Notes: generated by a model not told the origin, from the letters alone. Counted from the stretch's first letter, positions 17,748 through 26,757 are shown. The stretch is 36,318 nucleotides of DNA from a candidate division TA06 bacterium SM23_40 (GCA_001303705.1 LJUI01000030.1:1-36318), one strand, 5' to 3'. Numbers and translations are program-made.

Positions 17748-19094
17748 GTGGTGAGGGCAAGACCCGGCAGGAGGAGAAGAAGAAGGCCGAGGGTGAGACC
17801 CTCGACTCTGAGATTATCGAAGCGGAGGGCGCGGATATCAAGAGGGCAGGCGAGCTTCCTTCTGGGCGTGGGGCTCATGCTCGTTGCTGTCGGCTCGCTG
17901 CGCTGGGATTTTCGGACGAGGGCAACAGAGGAGGCTTCGATGGAAGTCGCCGTCCCGGCCGACGAGCCCGGCGACACCCTATCCGGTGTGGTCAGGCGTG
18001 CGGAGACGCTGTCGGAGGCCCTGGCGAGAAGCGGGATTGAACCGTATACGGCGCACGAGATCTTCTCCGCGCTTCGCGGGATCCTCGATTTCAGAAGATG
18101 TCAGCCGGGGGATCAGTTCATGGTTGTGCTCGATACCGACGGCGTGGTCGACTACTTCGAATACCGCACAGGGCCGATGGTCTCGTATGTTGTGGAACCA
18201 TCCCCTGAGGGGCTGCGGGGATACCGCTGCCAGGCACCCGTTGCGCGGCGCCTCGCCCTGGCTGCGGGGACCCTCGAGGAGTCTCTCTATCTGGCAATGC
18301 TGGAGCACGGCCATTCGCCGGAGTTTGTGTCGAAGTTCGCGGACATCTTTGCCTGGGATATCGACTTCTACACGGAGAGCCGGGATGGGGATCGGTTCAT
18401 CGCCCTATATGAAGAACTTTTCTCGGAGGGGAGGTGCATCGGGTACGGGGACATCATCTGCGCCAGATACTGGGGGAGGGAGGATCACTATGCCTTCCGG
18501 TACGTGGATCCTGAAGGGCATGCCGACTACTATGACGAGAACGGACGGTCGCTGCGGAAGGCGTTCCTCAGATCTCCCCTCAGCTATAGTCGCATCAGCT
18601 CGTTCTACAGTCGATCGCGGTTTCACCCCATCCTCAGGTACTACCGGCCGCACCACGGAATCGACTATGCCGCCCCGGTGGGCTCTCCCGTATCAGCTAT
18701 CGGCGATGGCGTCGTCGAGTTCGCAGGGTGGAACGGAGGATATGGCAAGTTCGTGCGCGTCAGGCACGCAAACGATTACAGGAGCGGGTATGGACACCTG
18801 TCGCAGATCGCGGCAGGGGTGCGGGCAGGCGGCAGGGTTGCACAGGGCGAAGTGATCGGATACGTCGGTTCGACCGGTCTTTCGACAGGGCCCCATCTGC
18901 ACTTCGAAATGAAGTACAAAGGGAGGTTTGTCGATCCGCTGAAGGTCAACCTGCCGGCTGCCAACCCGGTCCGGCCCGAGTTCATGGGCAACTTCGTTGT
19001 TCACCGTGATAGTCTGATGGCTATCATCTCCGGGGATGTGGAGACCCGGACAGCTCGATTGCCGGCGGGCAGCAGCTACACGGATGAGGGGTAG
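17748..19094 (+). CDS. Membrane-anchored M23 peptidase with an Arg-rich cytoplasmic N-terminus
   Basis: 448 residues from the GTG at 17748, preceded by AAAGGAG at ideal spacing. Residues 1-33 are extraordinarily basic (GRRRRRRPRVRP and RLSKRRARISR). Residues 36-51 form one membrane helix, so the rest faces the periplasm. The middle part (about 75-270) resembles the LysM-like/OapA domains of large M23 peptidases. The catalytic LytM/M23 domain at about 290-400 has H302-x3-D306 (HHGIDYAAP), HxxDYRSGYGH and GPHLHFE (His383, His385), all the zinc and catalytic residues. Expected to hydrolyse peptidoglycan cross-links. It ends 2 bp before the COG3044 ATPase gene. Confidence 0.92.
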   Translation: MVRARPGRRRRRRPRVRPSTLRLSKRRARISRGQASFLLGVGLMLVAVGSLRWDFRTRATEEASMEVAVPADEPGDTLSGVVRRAETLSEALARSGIEPYTAHEIFSALRGILDFRRCQPGDQFMVVLDTDGVVDYFEYRTGPMVSYVVEPSPEGLRGYRCQAPVARRLALAAGTLEESLYLAMLEHGHSPEFVSKFADIFAWDIDFYTESRDGDRFIALYEELFSEGRCIGYGDIICARYWGREDHYAFRYVDPEGHADYYDENGRSLRKAFLRSPLSYSRISSFYSRSRFHPILRYYRPHHGIDYAAPVGSPVSAIGDGVVEFAGWNGGYGKFVRVRHANDYRSGYGHLSQIAAGVRAGGRVAQGEVIGYVGSTGLSTGPHLHFEMKYKGRFVDPLKVNLPAANPVRPEFMGNFVVHRDSLMAIISGDVETRTARLPAGSSYTDEG

Positions 19095-19096
19095 CG

Positions 19097-20446
19097 ATGG
19101 AACAGCTGGCGGCAAAGCTGAAACGCATCGACGGTCGCGGGTATAAGGCGTACAAGTCGATCGCCGGCCGATATGCGTTCCCGAACTTCGAGTTGCACGT
19201 TGACCATGTCCAGGGTGATCCGTTCGCAGCTCCCTCCCGGATGAGGGTGCGAGTTGGCCGTGATACCGCTGGTTTCCCCAGGGAAACATACGCGGGCGAG
19301 AGCAGGAGGACGGCGCTCGAGGATTTCCTCACCCGTAGATACCGGGATGCCATCAACAGGACAGCGAAGGGACGGCGCGGTTCCGGTAAGAGCGGCACGA
19401 TCGGGATCATCCCGTGTGGTCAGGAGATCCTCAAGAGATCGTCGATGGTCGTCGACGACGAGTTCGTCGAGGCTCGGTTTGTCGTCGGCCTGCCGGCGCG
19501 TGGTCGGACGATCCTGGGCAAAGAGGCCGAGACGATCTTCTTCAAGGAGATCCCGCGCATCGTCGACGGGGCACTCCTGTTCGCTAATCTCGATGCTGAT
19601 CGGCTGTGGACTCATGTGAAGATCGCGGAGGATCAGGATTTCATCCGCCGCACCCTCCCGGACAAAGGGCTGGTCTCGTTTCTCGCTAATGTCTCGATCC
19701 TTCCCAGGCGGAGCGGTGTGGACGATCGGCCCATGGATCGGGAGACCGCCGTGCCTCTCTTCTCTCCTCCCTCGCTAGAGACCTCGTTCACCACGCCGAA
19801 TAGCGGTGTCGTGAACGGCATGGGGATTCCGGCAGGCGTGACGCTCATCGTCGGCGGCGGGTATCACGGGAAATCGACGCTCCTCCGCGCTGTCGAGCGC
19901 GGCGTCTATAACCAGATTCCCGAGGACGGGCGGGAGTTCGTCGTCACGAACCCGCATGCCGTGAAGATCCGGGCGGAAGATGGCCGCCGGGTGGAGAAGG
20001 TCGACATCTCCGACTTCATCGGTGACCTCCCCGGCGGGAAGAGCACAACTGCGTTCAGCTCGGACGATGCGAGCGGGAGCACCTCTCAGGCCGCGAACAT
20101 AGTGGAAGCCCTCGAGCTCGGCGCCGAGCTCCTGCTCATCGATGAAGACACCTCGGCCACCAATTTCATGATCAGGGATCATCGCATGCAGCTGCTAGTG
20201 GCCAAGGAGAAGGAGCCGATCACTCCATTCGTCGATCGCGTGCGGTCGCTGTACGGGCACCACGGGGTCTCGACGATCCTCGTGCTTGGCGGATCGGGCG
20301 ACTACCTCGATGTAGCCGACCTCGTGATCATGCTCGACGCGTACCGGCCGCGTGATGTAACGAGGGGGCGGAGAAGCCGCGCCGGCCTCGCCCGCGGGCT
20401 CCGCTCGCCCGGAGCTTCGACCCACGGCGGGGCAAGAAGGCGGTGA
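19097..20446 (+). CDS. ABC-class P-loop ATPase (COG3044 type), N-terminal part, frameshifted
   Basis: 449 residues from the ATG at 19097. Resembles the 'predicted ATPase of the ABC class' family (COG3044): Walker A GGGYHGKST (about 252-260), the SSDDASGSTSQAANI block, Walker B LLLIDEDTSATNFMIRD and VLGGSGDYLDVADLVI...YRPRDVT. The family is normally about 560 residues. Here, straight after DVT, the frame changes to Arg-rich sequence without family character and stops. The family's C-terminal part continues in the -1 frame (see 20443-20778). A one-base loss near the G5 run at 20364-20368 explains this. Function of the family is unknown; P-loop residues are intact. Confidence 0.85.
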   Translation: MEQLAAKLKRIDGRGYKAYKSIAGRYAFPNFELHVDHVQGDPFAAPSRMRVRVGRDTAGFPRETYAGESRRTALEDFLTRRYRDAINRTAKGRRGSGKSGTIGIIPCGQEILKRSSMVVDDEFVEARFVVGLPARGRTILGKEAETIFFKEIPRIVDGALLFANLDADRLWTHVKIAEDQDFIRRTLPDKGLVSFLANVSILPRRSGVDDRPMDRETAVPLFSPPSLETSFTTPNSGVVNGMGIPAGVTLIVGGGYHGKSTLLRAVERGVYNQIPEDGREFVVTNPHAVKIRAEDGRRVEKVDISDFIGDLPGGKSTTAFSSDDASGSTSQAANIVEALELGAELLLIDEDTSATNFMIRDHRMQLLVAKEKEPITPFVDRVRSLYGHHGVSTILVLGGSGDYLDVADLVIMLDAYRPRDVTRGRRSRAGLARGLRSPGASTHGGARRR

Positions 20447-20778
20447 AGATCGATGCCAGGCGCATCGACACGATCTTCTACGGGTATGAGGAGCTCGATC
20501 TCTCCTATGTCGAGCAGATCGTCGACCTCGGTCAGACGAGAGCGGTCGGCGATGCGATCCACTACGCGGCACAACAGTATGTCGATGGCCGTCGGACCCT
20601 CAAACAGATCGTCGATCTGGTGATGCGCGACATCGATCGTGCAGGGCCCGATGTCATCAATCCGTTTCAGAGGGTGCCCTTCGGCGGGTACGTCGGCTTC
20701 AGAAAGTATGAGTTGGGCGCCGCGATCAACCGCCTTCGTACGTTGGTGGTGAAGTCGGGCTCGAGGCGCAGTCGCTGA
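20443..20778 (+). CDS. ABC-class P-loop ATPase (COG3044 type), C-terminal part in the -1 frame
   Basis: 111 residues from a GTG at 20443 that overlaps the upstream stop as GTGA. The sequence KIDARRIDTIFYGYEELDLSYVEQIVD, GQTRA.G.AIHYAA and AAINRLRTL is the conserved C-terminal end of the same ATPase family, normally part of one chain. The same frame is open back to about 20356, where it reads NEGAEKP...RSFDPRRGKK, as expected for an uninterrupted homologue. So this is either a sequencing or assembly error in the G-run, a frameshifted gene, or a real gene fission with translational coupling. Confidence 0.8.
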   Translation: MKIDARRIDTIFYGYEELDLSYVEQIVDLGQTRAVGDAIHYAAQQYVDGRRTLKQIVDLVMRDIDRAGPDVINPFQRVPFGGYVGFRKYELGAAINRLRTLVVKSGSRRSR

Positions 20779-20917
20779 TCTGCCCGCTCCTCCCGGCCGT
20801 CCGTGGGTGTTCGGTCGCCCGGTCGCTCGTCTGGTCGGCCGACTGCCAGATCCTCCGTTAGACCATCGATGCCCCGATACTGCATTCCACTCGCTGCCAT
20901 CCATTCGAGAGAGATCC

Positions 20918-22021
20918 ATGGCTCAGTGTCTCAGCTGCGGGAGCACGTCTCCTGAAATACCCGCGGTGCTCGGGCTCTGCCTCCGGTGTATCAGGGAAGG
21001 TACGGGGACGGCGGCGGACGTGGCCGCCGATGTCCACGCCAGAGCCCGCAGGTACTATGGGCTGCGGGAGGCCATCCCGGAGGATGATGAAGGTGTGCGG
21101 TGCGGAGTCTGCCGCAACAGATGTCTGATCGGAGAGGGGATGGCGGGATACTGCGGGCTGCGGGAGAACCGCGGCGGCCGGATCGTCGAGCTGGGCGGCA
21201 CCCCGGAGCGGGGATTTCTCGACTGGTACTACGATCCGATGCCCACTAACTGCGTGGCCGACTGGGTCTGCGCCGGCGGCAGCTCGGCAGGGTACCCGAC
21301 CTACTCCCGATCGCGCGGTCCTGAATACGGGTGTGTCAATCTCGCCGTCTTCTATCGAGCCTGCACGTTCGACTGCCTTTTCTGTCAGAACTGGCACTTC
21401 CGCGAGGGCGTAGGCGGAGGGCGGAGCACGAGCGCACACGAGCTGGCGGGGAAGGCATCGCCGCAGACGAGCTGCGTCTGCTTCTTCGGCGGAGACCCCA
21501 CACCTCAGATGCTCCACTCTCTGGCCGTGGCAGAGGAGGCGCTCGAGGCGGCCGGGGACAGACCGCTGCGCATCTGCTGGGAGACGAACGGATCGATGAG
21601 CCGTGTCCTCATGGCGAAGGCGGCGGAGGTCGCGCTCCGGTCCGGAGGGACGATCAAGATCGATCTCAAGACCTGGGATCCCAACCTGTCCCGGGCGCTC
21701 TGCGGCGTGGGCAACGAGCAGACGCTGGAGAACTTCGCCTTTGTCGCCTCGAAAATGGGGGAGCGGCCCGATCCTCCGCTCCTCGTCGCCTCCACGCTTC
21801 TCGTGCCTGGATACGTCGACGAGCAGGAGATATCATCGATCGCCCGATTCATCGCTTCGTGCAATCAGGACATCCCCTACGCGCTCCTCGCATTCCACCC
21901 CGCATTCGTCATGGACGACCTTCCTACCACAAGCCGCCGCCAGGCACAGGCCGCGGAAGCCGCCGCCCGGGCCGCCGGCCTCTCCCGCGTCCGCATCGGC
22001 AACATCCACCTCCTCACATGA
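20918..22021 (+). CDS. Radical SAM protein, PflA/AmrS-like, second copy in the window
   Basis: 367 residues from the ATG at 20918, which follows GAGAGAG; the frame is open further upstream but lacks a better start. Starts with a zinc-ribbon (CLSC...CLRC), then a Cys module RCGVCRNRCLI...GYCGLREN like that of AmrS, then the radical SAM motif C149-x3-C153-x2-C156 (CTFDCLFC) followed by QNWHF. Further marks are FFGGDPTPQ and CWETNG (SAM-binding GGD/E region). Related to the enzyme at 16160 but clearly different; COG1180-like activating-enzyme or AmrS paralogue. Substrate unknown. Confidence 0.88.
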   Translation: MAQCLSCGSTSPEIPAVLGLCLRCIREGTGTAADVAADVHARARRYYGLREAIPEDDEGVRCGVCRNRCLIGEGMAGYCGLRENRGGRIVELGGTPERGFLDWYYDPMPTNCVADWVCAGGSSAGYPTYSRSRGPEYGCVNLAVFYRACTFDCLFCQNWHFREGVGGGRSTSAHELAGKASPQTSCVCFFGGDPTPQMLHSLAVAEEALEAAGDRPLRICWETNGSMSRVLMAKAAEVALRSGGTIKIDLKTWDPNLSRALCGVGNEQTLENFAFVASKMGERPDPPLLVASTLLVPGYVDEQEISSIARFIASCNQDIPYALLAFHPAFVMDDLPTTSRRQAQAAEAAARAAGLSRVRIGNIHLLT

Positions 22022-22070
22022 CCGGGGACGAGCCAACCGGGGACGTTGGTAGGTTCAGAAGGTTACGGCG

Positions 22071-22080
22071 GGGACGTCCC
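22071..22080. promoter_or_regulatory. Perfect palindrome GGGACGTCCC upstream of the holA promoter
   Basis: 10-bp self-complementary site ending 13 bases before the -35 hexamer. The core CGGGGACG also occurs at 22023-22030 and 22038-22045, so three copies precede the promoter. Could be an operator or activator site; no regulator is identified. Confidence 0.35.
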
Positions 22081-22093
22081 TGGGATTTTGACC

Positions 22094-22122
22094 TTGACAA
22101 AGGTAATGGAGCGCAAAATAAT
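22094..22122 (+). promoter_or_regulatory. Strong sigma-70-type promoter of holA
   Basis: TTGACA (22094-22099, perfect) and AATAAT (22117-22122, five of six) are spaced 17 bp. It is AT-rich in a GC-rich background and lies 54 bases before the holA start. The best promoter in the window. Confidence 0.7.
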
Positions 22123-22176
22123 TGAATTAGCATCTGTTCGTGCCGGCGAGGGTATGGCGTTGGGAGGGTTGCGACT

Positions 22177-23187
22177 ATGATCGTGAAATCCGAGCAGCTC
22201 ATGGCGGAGCTCTCGCGGGACAAGGTCGCCGCGGTTTATCTTCTGGCCGGGCCGGAGGATCTTCTCCGGCAGGAGGCGGTGGCTCGTCTCACACGATTGG
22301 TGCTGCGGGCGGGTGCTGAGGTGTTCGATCGGGACATACTCTATGGGGGCGAGGACGATCTTTCTAGGGTAGCCGGGCTTGCCGGCACACTCCCGATGTC
22401 GTCGCCCAAGCGGCTCGTCATCATCAAGCAGTTCGATCGAGCATCGCCGAAGGAGCAGCGTCTCATACTCGAATACGCTCAGCGCCCTTCTCCCATGACC
22501 TGTGTAGTGCTGGAATGTGATCGTGCGAATCTGCGGAGTGGGGTCTATCGGCAGCTCGCAGAGCACGCAGTCGCCACTATCTTCTGGCCGCCGTTCGAGC
22601 GACAGGCGAGAAGCTGGCTGGTGCGGCGCGCCAGGGGCGAGGGAGTCCGCCTTTCCCCCGAGGCTGCTGACCTGCTCCTTTCCGACGGGGGGGAGGGTCT
22701 GGCCGACCTCGCCGGCCAAGTCGAGAAGCTCGCACTGTACGCAGGTGCGGACGGCCATGTTTCAGCGGATGATGTCTCCGCTGTGGTCGGGTCCCCACAT
22801 GGTCGCAGCATCTTCGAGCTGTGCGATGCCGTCGGCACCGGGTCGCGTGCTCGGGCCTTCGAGATACTCGATCATCTGTGCAAGGTAGGTGAGGCGCCAT
22901 ATTATATAGTGAGTCTCCTTGGCAGGCACTTTCTCATCCTGTGGCGGGCCAAGATGATGATCGCGAGCGGCATGAGGGATGGGGTGGCCAGAAGGCTCGG
23001 ACTGAGCGAGCGAAACTTCCGCGGCTATGAACGTCAATGCGAGAGGCTGTCGCTACGACAGATACGGAAGGGCCTCGTACTCATCTTTCGGGCGGATCAG
23101 GCGTTGAAATCCGGGGCCCAGGATCGGACGACGATTCTGGACTCGCTCGTGTATGATCTTTCTAGTCTGAGTACGTCAGACGGCTAG
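22177..23187 (+). CDS. holA: DNA polymerase III subunit delta
   Basis: 336 residues, normal length. Ribosome binding site GGGAGGG. Family marks: N-terminal VYLLAGPEDLLRQEA, LPMSSPKRLVIIKQFD, CVVLECD, the W-P-P-F.....W then SPEAADLLLSDGGEGLADLAGQVEKLALYAG, and the domain-III end FRADQALKSGAQDRTTILDSLVYDL. The protein is the wrench subunit that opens the sliding clamp within the clamp loader. As usual for delta, it has no working P-loop. It is the first gene of a block with its own promoter, followed by an acidic coiled-coil gene and leuS. Confidence 0.93.
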   Translation: MIVKSEQLMAELSRDKVAAVYLLAGPEDLLRQEAVARLTRLVLRAGAEVFDRDILYGGEDDLSRVAGLAGTLPMSSPKRLVIIKQFDRASPKEQRLILEYAQRPSPMTCVVLECDRANLRSGVYRQLAEHAVATIFWPPFERQARSWLVRRARGEGVRLSPEAADLLLSDGGEGLADLAGQVEKLALYAGADGHVSADDVSAVVGSPHGRSIFELCDAVGTGSRARAFEILDHLCKVGEAPYYIVSLLGRHFLILWRAKMMIASGMRDGVARRLGLSERNFRGYERQCERLSLRQIRKGLVLIFRADQALKSGAQDRTTILDSLVYDLSSLSTSDG

Positions 23188-23252
23188 CGCCCGGCGGATT
23201 ACGCAATGGAGCCTGCCCAGTACGCGCGAGCGGGCATCGAAGGAGGAAAGAC

Positions 23253-24161
23253 ATGGGCGAGGAAGAGCTGGAGGAGGCTGCCGAACTCGACGTCGAGGAA
23301 CTCAAGGAGTTCGAGCGAGAGCGCGAAGATATCCTCCTGAAACTGGATCGCCTCGAGGAGAAGAGGGAGGAGTTCAAGAAGGCGGTCTATGACAAGGTGA
23401 AGGGTGACTACGAGAAGCGCCTCGAGGGGCTGTCGGCTCGTCTTGAGAAGAAGCGACGCGTCATAAGTGCAGAGATCATGCGTCTCAAGGATGAGAAGGC
23501 AGAACTCGGACGGCAGTGCGATATGATTCGGGACGAACTCGAAGAGCTCGATCTGCGACATGCTATCGAGGAATTCGACGATGCGGCCTATGAGAGCAAG
23601 GCCAGCGCCAAGAAGGACAGCCTGAAGGGGGCCGAGGAATGTCTCCGCGAGACAGAAGCCCAGCTCGAGTTCCTCGGGGGCCTCATAGGGGAGCCTGTGG
23701 CCGAAGAGGCGGAGGTGGCTGCTCCGGTGGGTGAGAAGGAAGAGGCCGAAAAGGAAGAGGCCGAGAAGGAAAAAGCGGAGGAGGAAAAGGTGGAGGAGAG
23801 GGAGGCGGAGAAAGAGGAGGAGGTAGTAGCAGAGAAAGAGGAGGAGGCAGTAGGAGAGAAGGAGGAATCTGAGGAGGAGGAGGCTGAGAAGGAAGAAACG
23901 CCGGAGGAGGTACCTTTACGGCCCACTTCGGCTCCGCCGGGAGTGATCAAGAGGGAAGAGTTCGAGGTGGAGCGCGGAGTGGAGCCGGAGCCAGTCGAGG
24001 CTGAAGCGAAAACAGAGGAAGCTGCGGTGGGTGATGCCGGGGAGGAGCCGACGCTCATCTGTCCCAAGTGTGGGGCGAGCAACAGGCCCGATAGCTGGTA
24101 CTGCGAGAAGTGCGGTGCCGAGCTCATGGGAAGCGCTGAGCCCGCAAGCCCCCCCAAGTAG
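23253..24161 (+). CDS. Acidic coiled-coil protein with C-terminal zinc ribbon
   Basis: 302 residues; very strong ribosome binding site AAGGAGGAAAG before the ATG at 23253. Residues 5-150 are a charged coiled coil. Residues about 155-225 are almost entirely Glu/Lys/Ala (EKEEAEKEEAEKEK-like), an extended acidic linker. The protein ends with a zinc ribbon of C-x2-C...C-x2-C type (CPKCGASNRPDSWYCEKCG). No enzyme motif. Zinc ribbons with acidic coiled coils occur in many uncharacterised bacterial proteins; function unknown. The acidic segment is low-complexity DNA and its length may vary between strains. Confidence 0.8.
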   Translation: MGEEELEEAAELDVEELKEFEREREDILLKLDRLEEKREEFKKAVYDKVKGDYEKRLEGLSARLEKKRRVISAEIMRLKDEKAELGRQCDMIRDELEELDLRHAIEEFDDAAYESKASAKKDSLKGAEECLRETEAQLEFLGGLIGEPVAEEAEVAAPVGEKEEAEKEEAEKEKAEEEKVEEREAEKEEEVVAEKEEEAVGEKEESEEEEAEKEETPEEVPLRPTSAPPGVIKREEFEVERGVEPEPVEAEAKTEEAAVGDAGEEPTLICPKCGASNRPDSWYCEKCGAELMGSAEPASPPK

Positions 24162-24246
24162 TGCGGATTGCATCGGGGAGCCCTATTGACCGCAGTCCAG
24201 GTCCGGGCGGAGATAAACGAATGGCGTTGCGGAGCGTGAGTGGGAG

Positions 24247-26757
24247 ATGAGGCGCGACAGCATGAGGGAGACAGTGGACCAGAGGATCTATCCATATGAA
24301 GAGGTCGAGCGGAAGTGGCGCGAGCACTGGGAGAGAATCGGCCTCTATACAACGCGCGATGACGACCGTCCTGAGTTCTATCAGCTTGTGATGTTCGCCT
24401 ATCCTTCGGGCGACGTCCACATGGGGCATTTCAGAAACTATGTGATCGGGGATCTCGTCGCGCGTTCCAAAATGATGCAGGGATACCGGGTACTCCACCC
24501 CTTCGGCTGGGATGCATTCGGCCTTCCTGCCGAGAATGCTGCTATCGAGCGCGGTATCCACCCGAGGGAGTGGACGCTGGGTAACATCGAGACGTCCCGG
24601 CAGACCCTGCGGAAGATAGCGATCAGCTACGACTGGGAGCGCGAGGTGATCACCTGCCTCCCAGATTACTACAGGTGGACGCAATGGCTGTTCCTTACCT
24701 TGTGGGAGCGCGACCTCGCGTACCGGGCAGAGGGGATGGTGAACTGGTGCCCGCAATGCCAGACTGTGCTCGCCAACGAGCAGGTCTCGGAGGGGCGCTG
24801 TGAGCGGTGCGAGACGCCGGTCCTCAAACGCGAACTCACGCAGTGGTACTTCCGCATCACGGCTTACGCTGACCGCCTCCTCGAGGATATCGATAACCTC
24901 GACGGCTGGCCCGACAGCATACGGACGATGCAGCGCAACTGGATCGGGCGCAGTGAAGGCACGGGGATCGATTTCCCGCTCGAATCGAAGGAACGGAAGC
25001 TCTCTGTCTTCACGACGAGGCCCGATACGATTTACGGCGTGACCTTCCTGACTCTCGCCCCGGAGAACCCACTCGTCAAGGAGCTCGTGCGGGGGACGGA
25101 GCGTGAGCGTGAGGTGACCGAGTACGTCGAGAAGGCTGTGGCGAAATCGGAGATAGAACGTGCCTCGATCGGCGCCAAAGACGGTGTCTTCACAGGGTGC
25201 TATGCTCTCCACCCCTTCTCCGGGGAGCGACTCCCTCTCTGGGTTGCAGACTACGTGCTCGCAACCTACGGGACCGGAATCGTGATGGGCGTCCCCGCCC
25301 ATGACCAGCGGGACTTCGAGTTCGCCAGGCGCTACGGGCTCGCCATCAGGGTCGTCATCGAGCCGGATTCCCGGACCCTGAGGGCCGAGGAGATGGAGGA
25401 GGCCTACGTCGATCCCGGAACGATGAGGAACTCGGATCAGTTCAACGGATGCCCCTCCGGGGAGGGGATCGAGAAGGTGACCGAGTACGCCATCGCCAAG
25501 GGGCTGGGGAGGCGGCGCGTCAACTACCGGCTGCGCGACTGGCTCATCTCCCGCCAGCGCTATTGGGGCGCTCCCATCCCCATGATCCACTGCCCCAAGT
25601 GCGGAATCGTGCCAGTGCCCATGTCCGAACTGCCCGTGGAGCTCCCCGTAGAGAATGTAGACTTCGTGCCCAAGGGGCGGTCGCCTCTCGCCGACATTCC
25701 TTCGTTCATAGAGGTCTCGTGCCCGACGTGCGGCGGCCCGGCAAAGCGGGATGCGGACACGATGGATACGTTCGTCTGCTCGTCGTGGTACTATCTCAGA
25801 TATCTCGACCCCAAGGATGAGGCAGAGCCGTTCACCAAGGAGCATGCCGCAGAGTGGCTCCCTATAGACCTGTACATCGGCGGAGCAGAACATGCGACCG
25901 GCCACCTCCTCTACTTCCGTTTCATCCACAAGGTGCTGTACGACGCGGGGCTGGTCCCGACGGACGAGCCGACTGAGCGTCTGTACAATCATGGAATGGT
26001 CCTCGATGCCGAGGGTTACGTCATGTCGAAGTCCCGCGGGAACGTCACGTCTCCTGCGAGCGTGATGGACGAAAACGGTGTCGATTCATCGAGACTGGGT
26101 ATGCTCTTCGCGGCTCCTCCTGACAGGGAGATAGAATGGACCGGGAGGGCGGGGAGTGGCGCCGCACGATTCCTCGACCGCCTGTGGCGCCTGGCCAACG
26201 ACCACATGGAACAGCTCCGGCAGTTCGATCCCGACTCCCTGCCCGAGCGTATCGATCCGACTGCTCTGAGCGGGGATGAACGGGATCTGTACCGTGAGCT
26301 CAATGTGATGTTGAAGCGCGTCTCCGACGATGTCGAGTCGCTCGATCTGAATACCGCCATCGCCGCAATGATGGAATTCCTCAATTCGCTGTACAGATTC
26401 AAGGCAACATCGAGCAGGATATTCCTACTCTCCCTGCGCAGGCTGGTGCACGCTCTTGCCCCATTCGCACCGCACATCGCCGAGGAGCTGTGGCATCGGA
26501 TGGGGAATGACGAGACCGTCTTCACGTCAGGGTGGATCTCGTACGACGAAGCCGCCACCGAGCAGGAGCTAATTACCATCGCCGTTCAGGTAAACGGGAA
26601 GGTGCGCTCGCGGCTCGAAGTCGCTCGGGATGCGGGTGAGGAGGAAATCCGCGAGCTCGCTCTGGCCGACGCGAGAGTGAAGCAGCACACCAAGAACAAG
26701 ACTGTCAGGAACGTAGTTGTCGTCCCCCGCAGGCTCGTGAATATCGTCACCTCCTGA
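24247..26757 (+). CDS. leuS: Leucyl-tRNA synthetase
   Basis: 836 residues, typical bacterial LeuRS. Class I motifs: HMGH (58-61, HIGH motif) and MSKSRGN (about 592-598, KMSKS motif). The Zn-binding Cys set is CPQC and CERC before TQWYFRITAYADRLLED. The CP1 editing domain has TTRPDTIYG and GVPAHDQRDFEFA. Other signatures are SSWYYLRYLDP and YIGGAEHATGHLLYFRF. The start is at 24247 or, 15 bases on, at 24262. It charges tRNA-Leu. No T-box or other leader is seen in the 85-bp gap upstream. Confidence 0.98.
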   Translation: MRRDSMRETVDQRIYPYEEVERKWREHWERIGLYTTRDDDRPEFYQLVMFAYPSGDVHMGHFRNYVIGDLVARSKMMQGYRVLHPFGWDAFGLPAENAAIERGIHPREWTLGNIETSRQTLRKIAISYDWEREVITCLPDYYRWTQWLFLTLWERDLAYRAEGMVNWCPQCQTVLANEQVSEGRCERCETPVLKRELTQWYFRITAYADRLLEDIDNLDGWPDSIRTMQRNWIGRSEGTGIDFPLESKERKLSVFTTRPDTIYGVTFLTLAPENPLVKELVRGTEREREVTEYVEKAVAKSEIERASIGAKDGVFTGCYALHPFSGERLPLWVADYVLATYGTGIVMGVPAHDQRDFEFARRYGLAIRVVIEPDSRTLRAEEMEEAYVDPGTMRNSDQFNGCPSGEGIEKVTEYAIAKGLGRRRVNYRLRDWLISRQRYWGAPIPMIHCPKCGIVPVPMSELPVELPVENVDFVPKGRSPLADIPSFIEVSCPTCGGPAKRDADTMDTFVCSSWYYLRYLDPKDEAEPFTKEHAAEWLPIDLYIGGAEHATGHLLYFRFIHKVLYDAGLVPTDEPTERLYNHGMVLDAEGYVMSKSRGNVTSPASVMDENGVDSSRLGMLFAAPPDREIEWTGRAGSGAARFLDRLWRLANDHMEQLRQFDPDSLPERIDPTALSGDERDLYRELNVMLKRVSDDVESLDLNTAIAAMMEFLNSLYRFKATSSRIFLLSLRRLVHALAPFAPHIAEELWHRMGNDETVFTSGWISYDEAATEQELITIAVQVNGKVRSRLEVARDAGEEEIRELALADARVKQHTKNKTVRNVVVVPRRLVNIVTS

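Noticed and set aside
24185-24216. Promoter before leuS from TTGACC near 24185
   Set aside because: No good -10 element at 16-18 bp; the nearest GATAAA is 20 bp away.
24124-25992. A 622-codon open frame on the - strand across leuS
   Set aside because: It is the antisense of a certain gene in GC-rich DNA, where such frames are common. It shows no protein family character or start signals.
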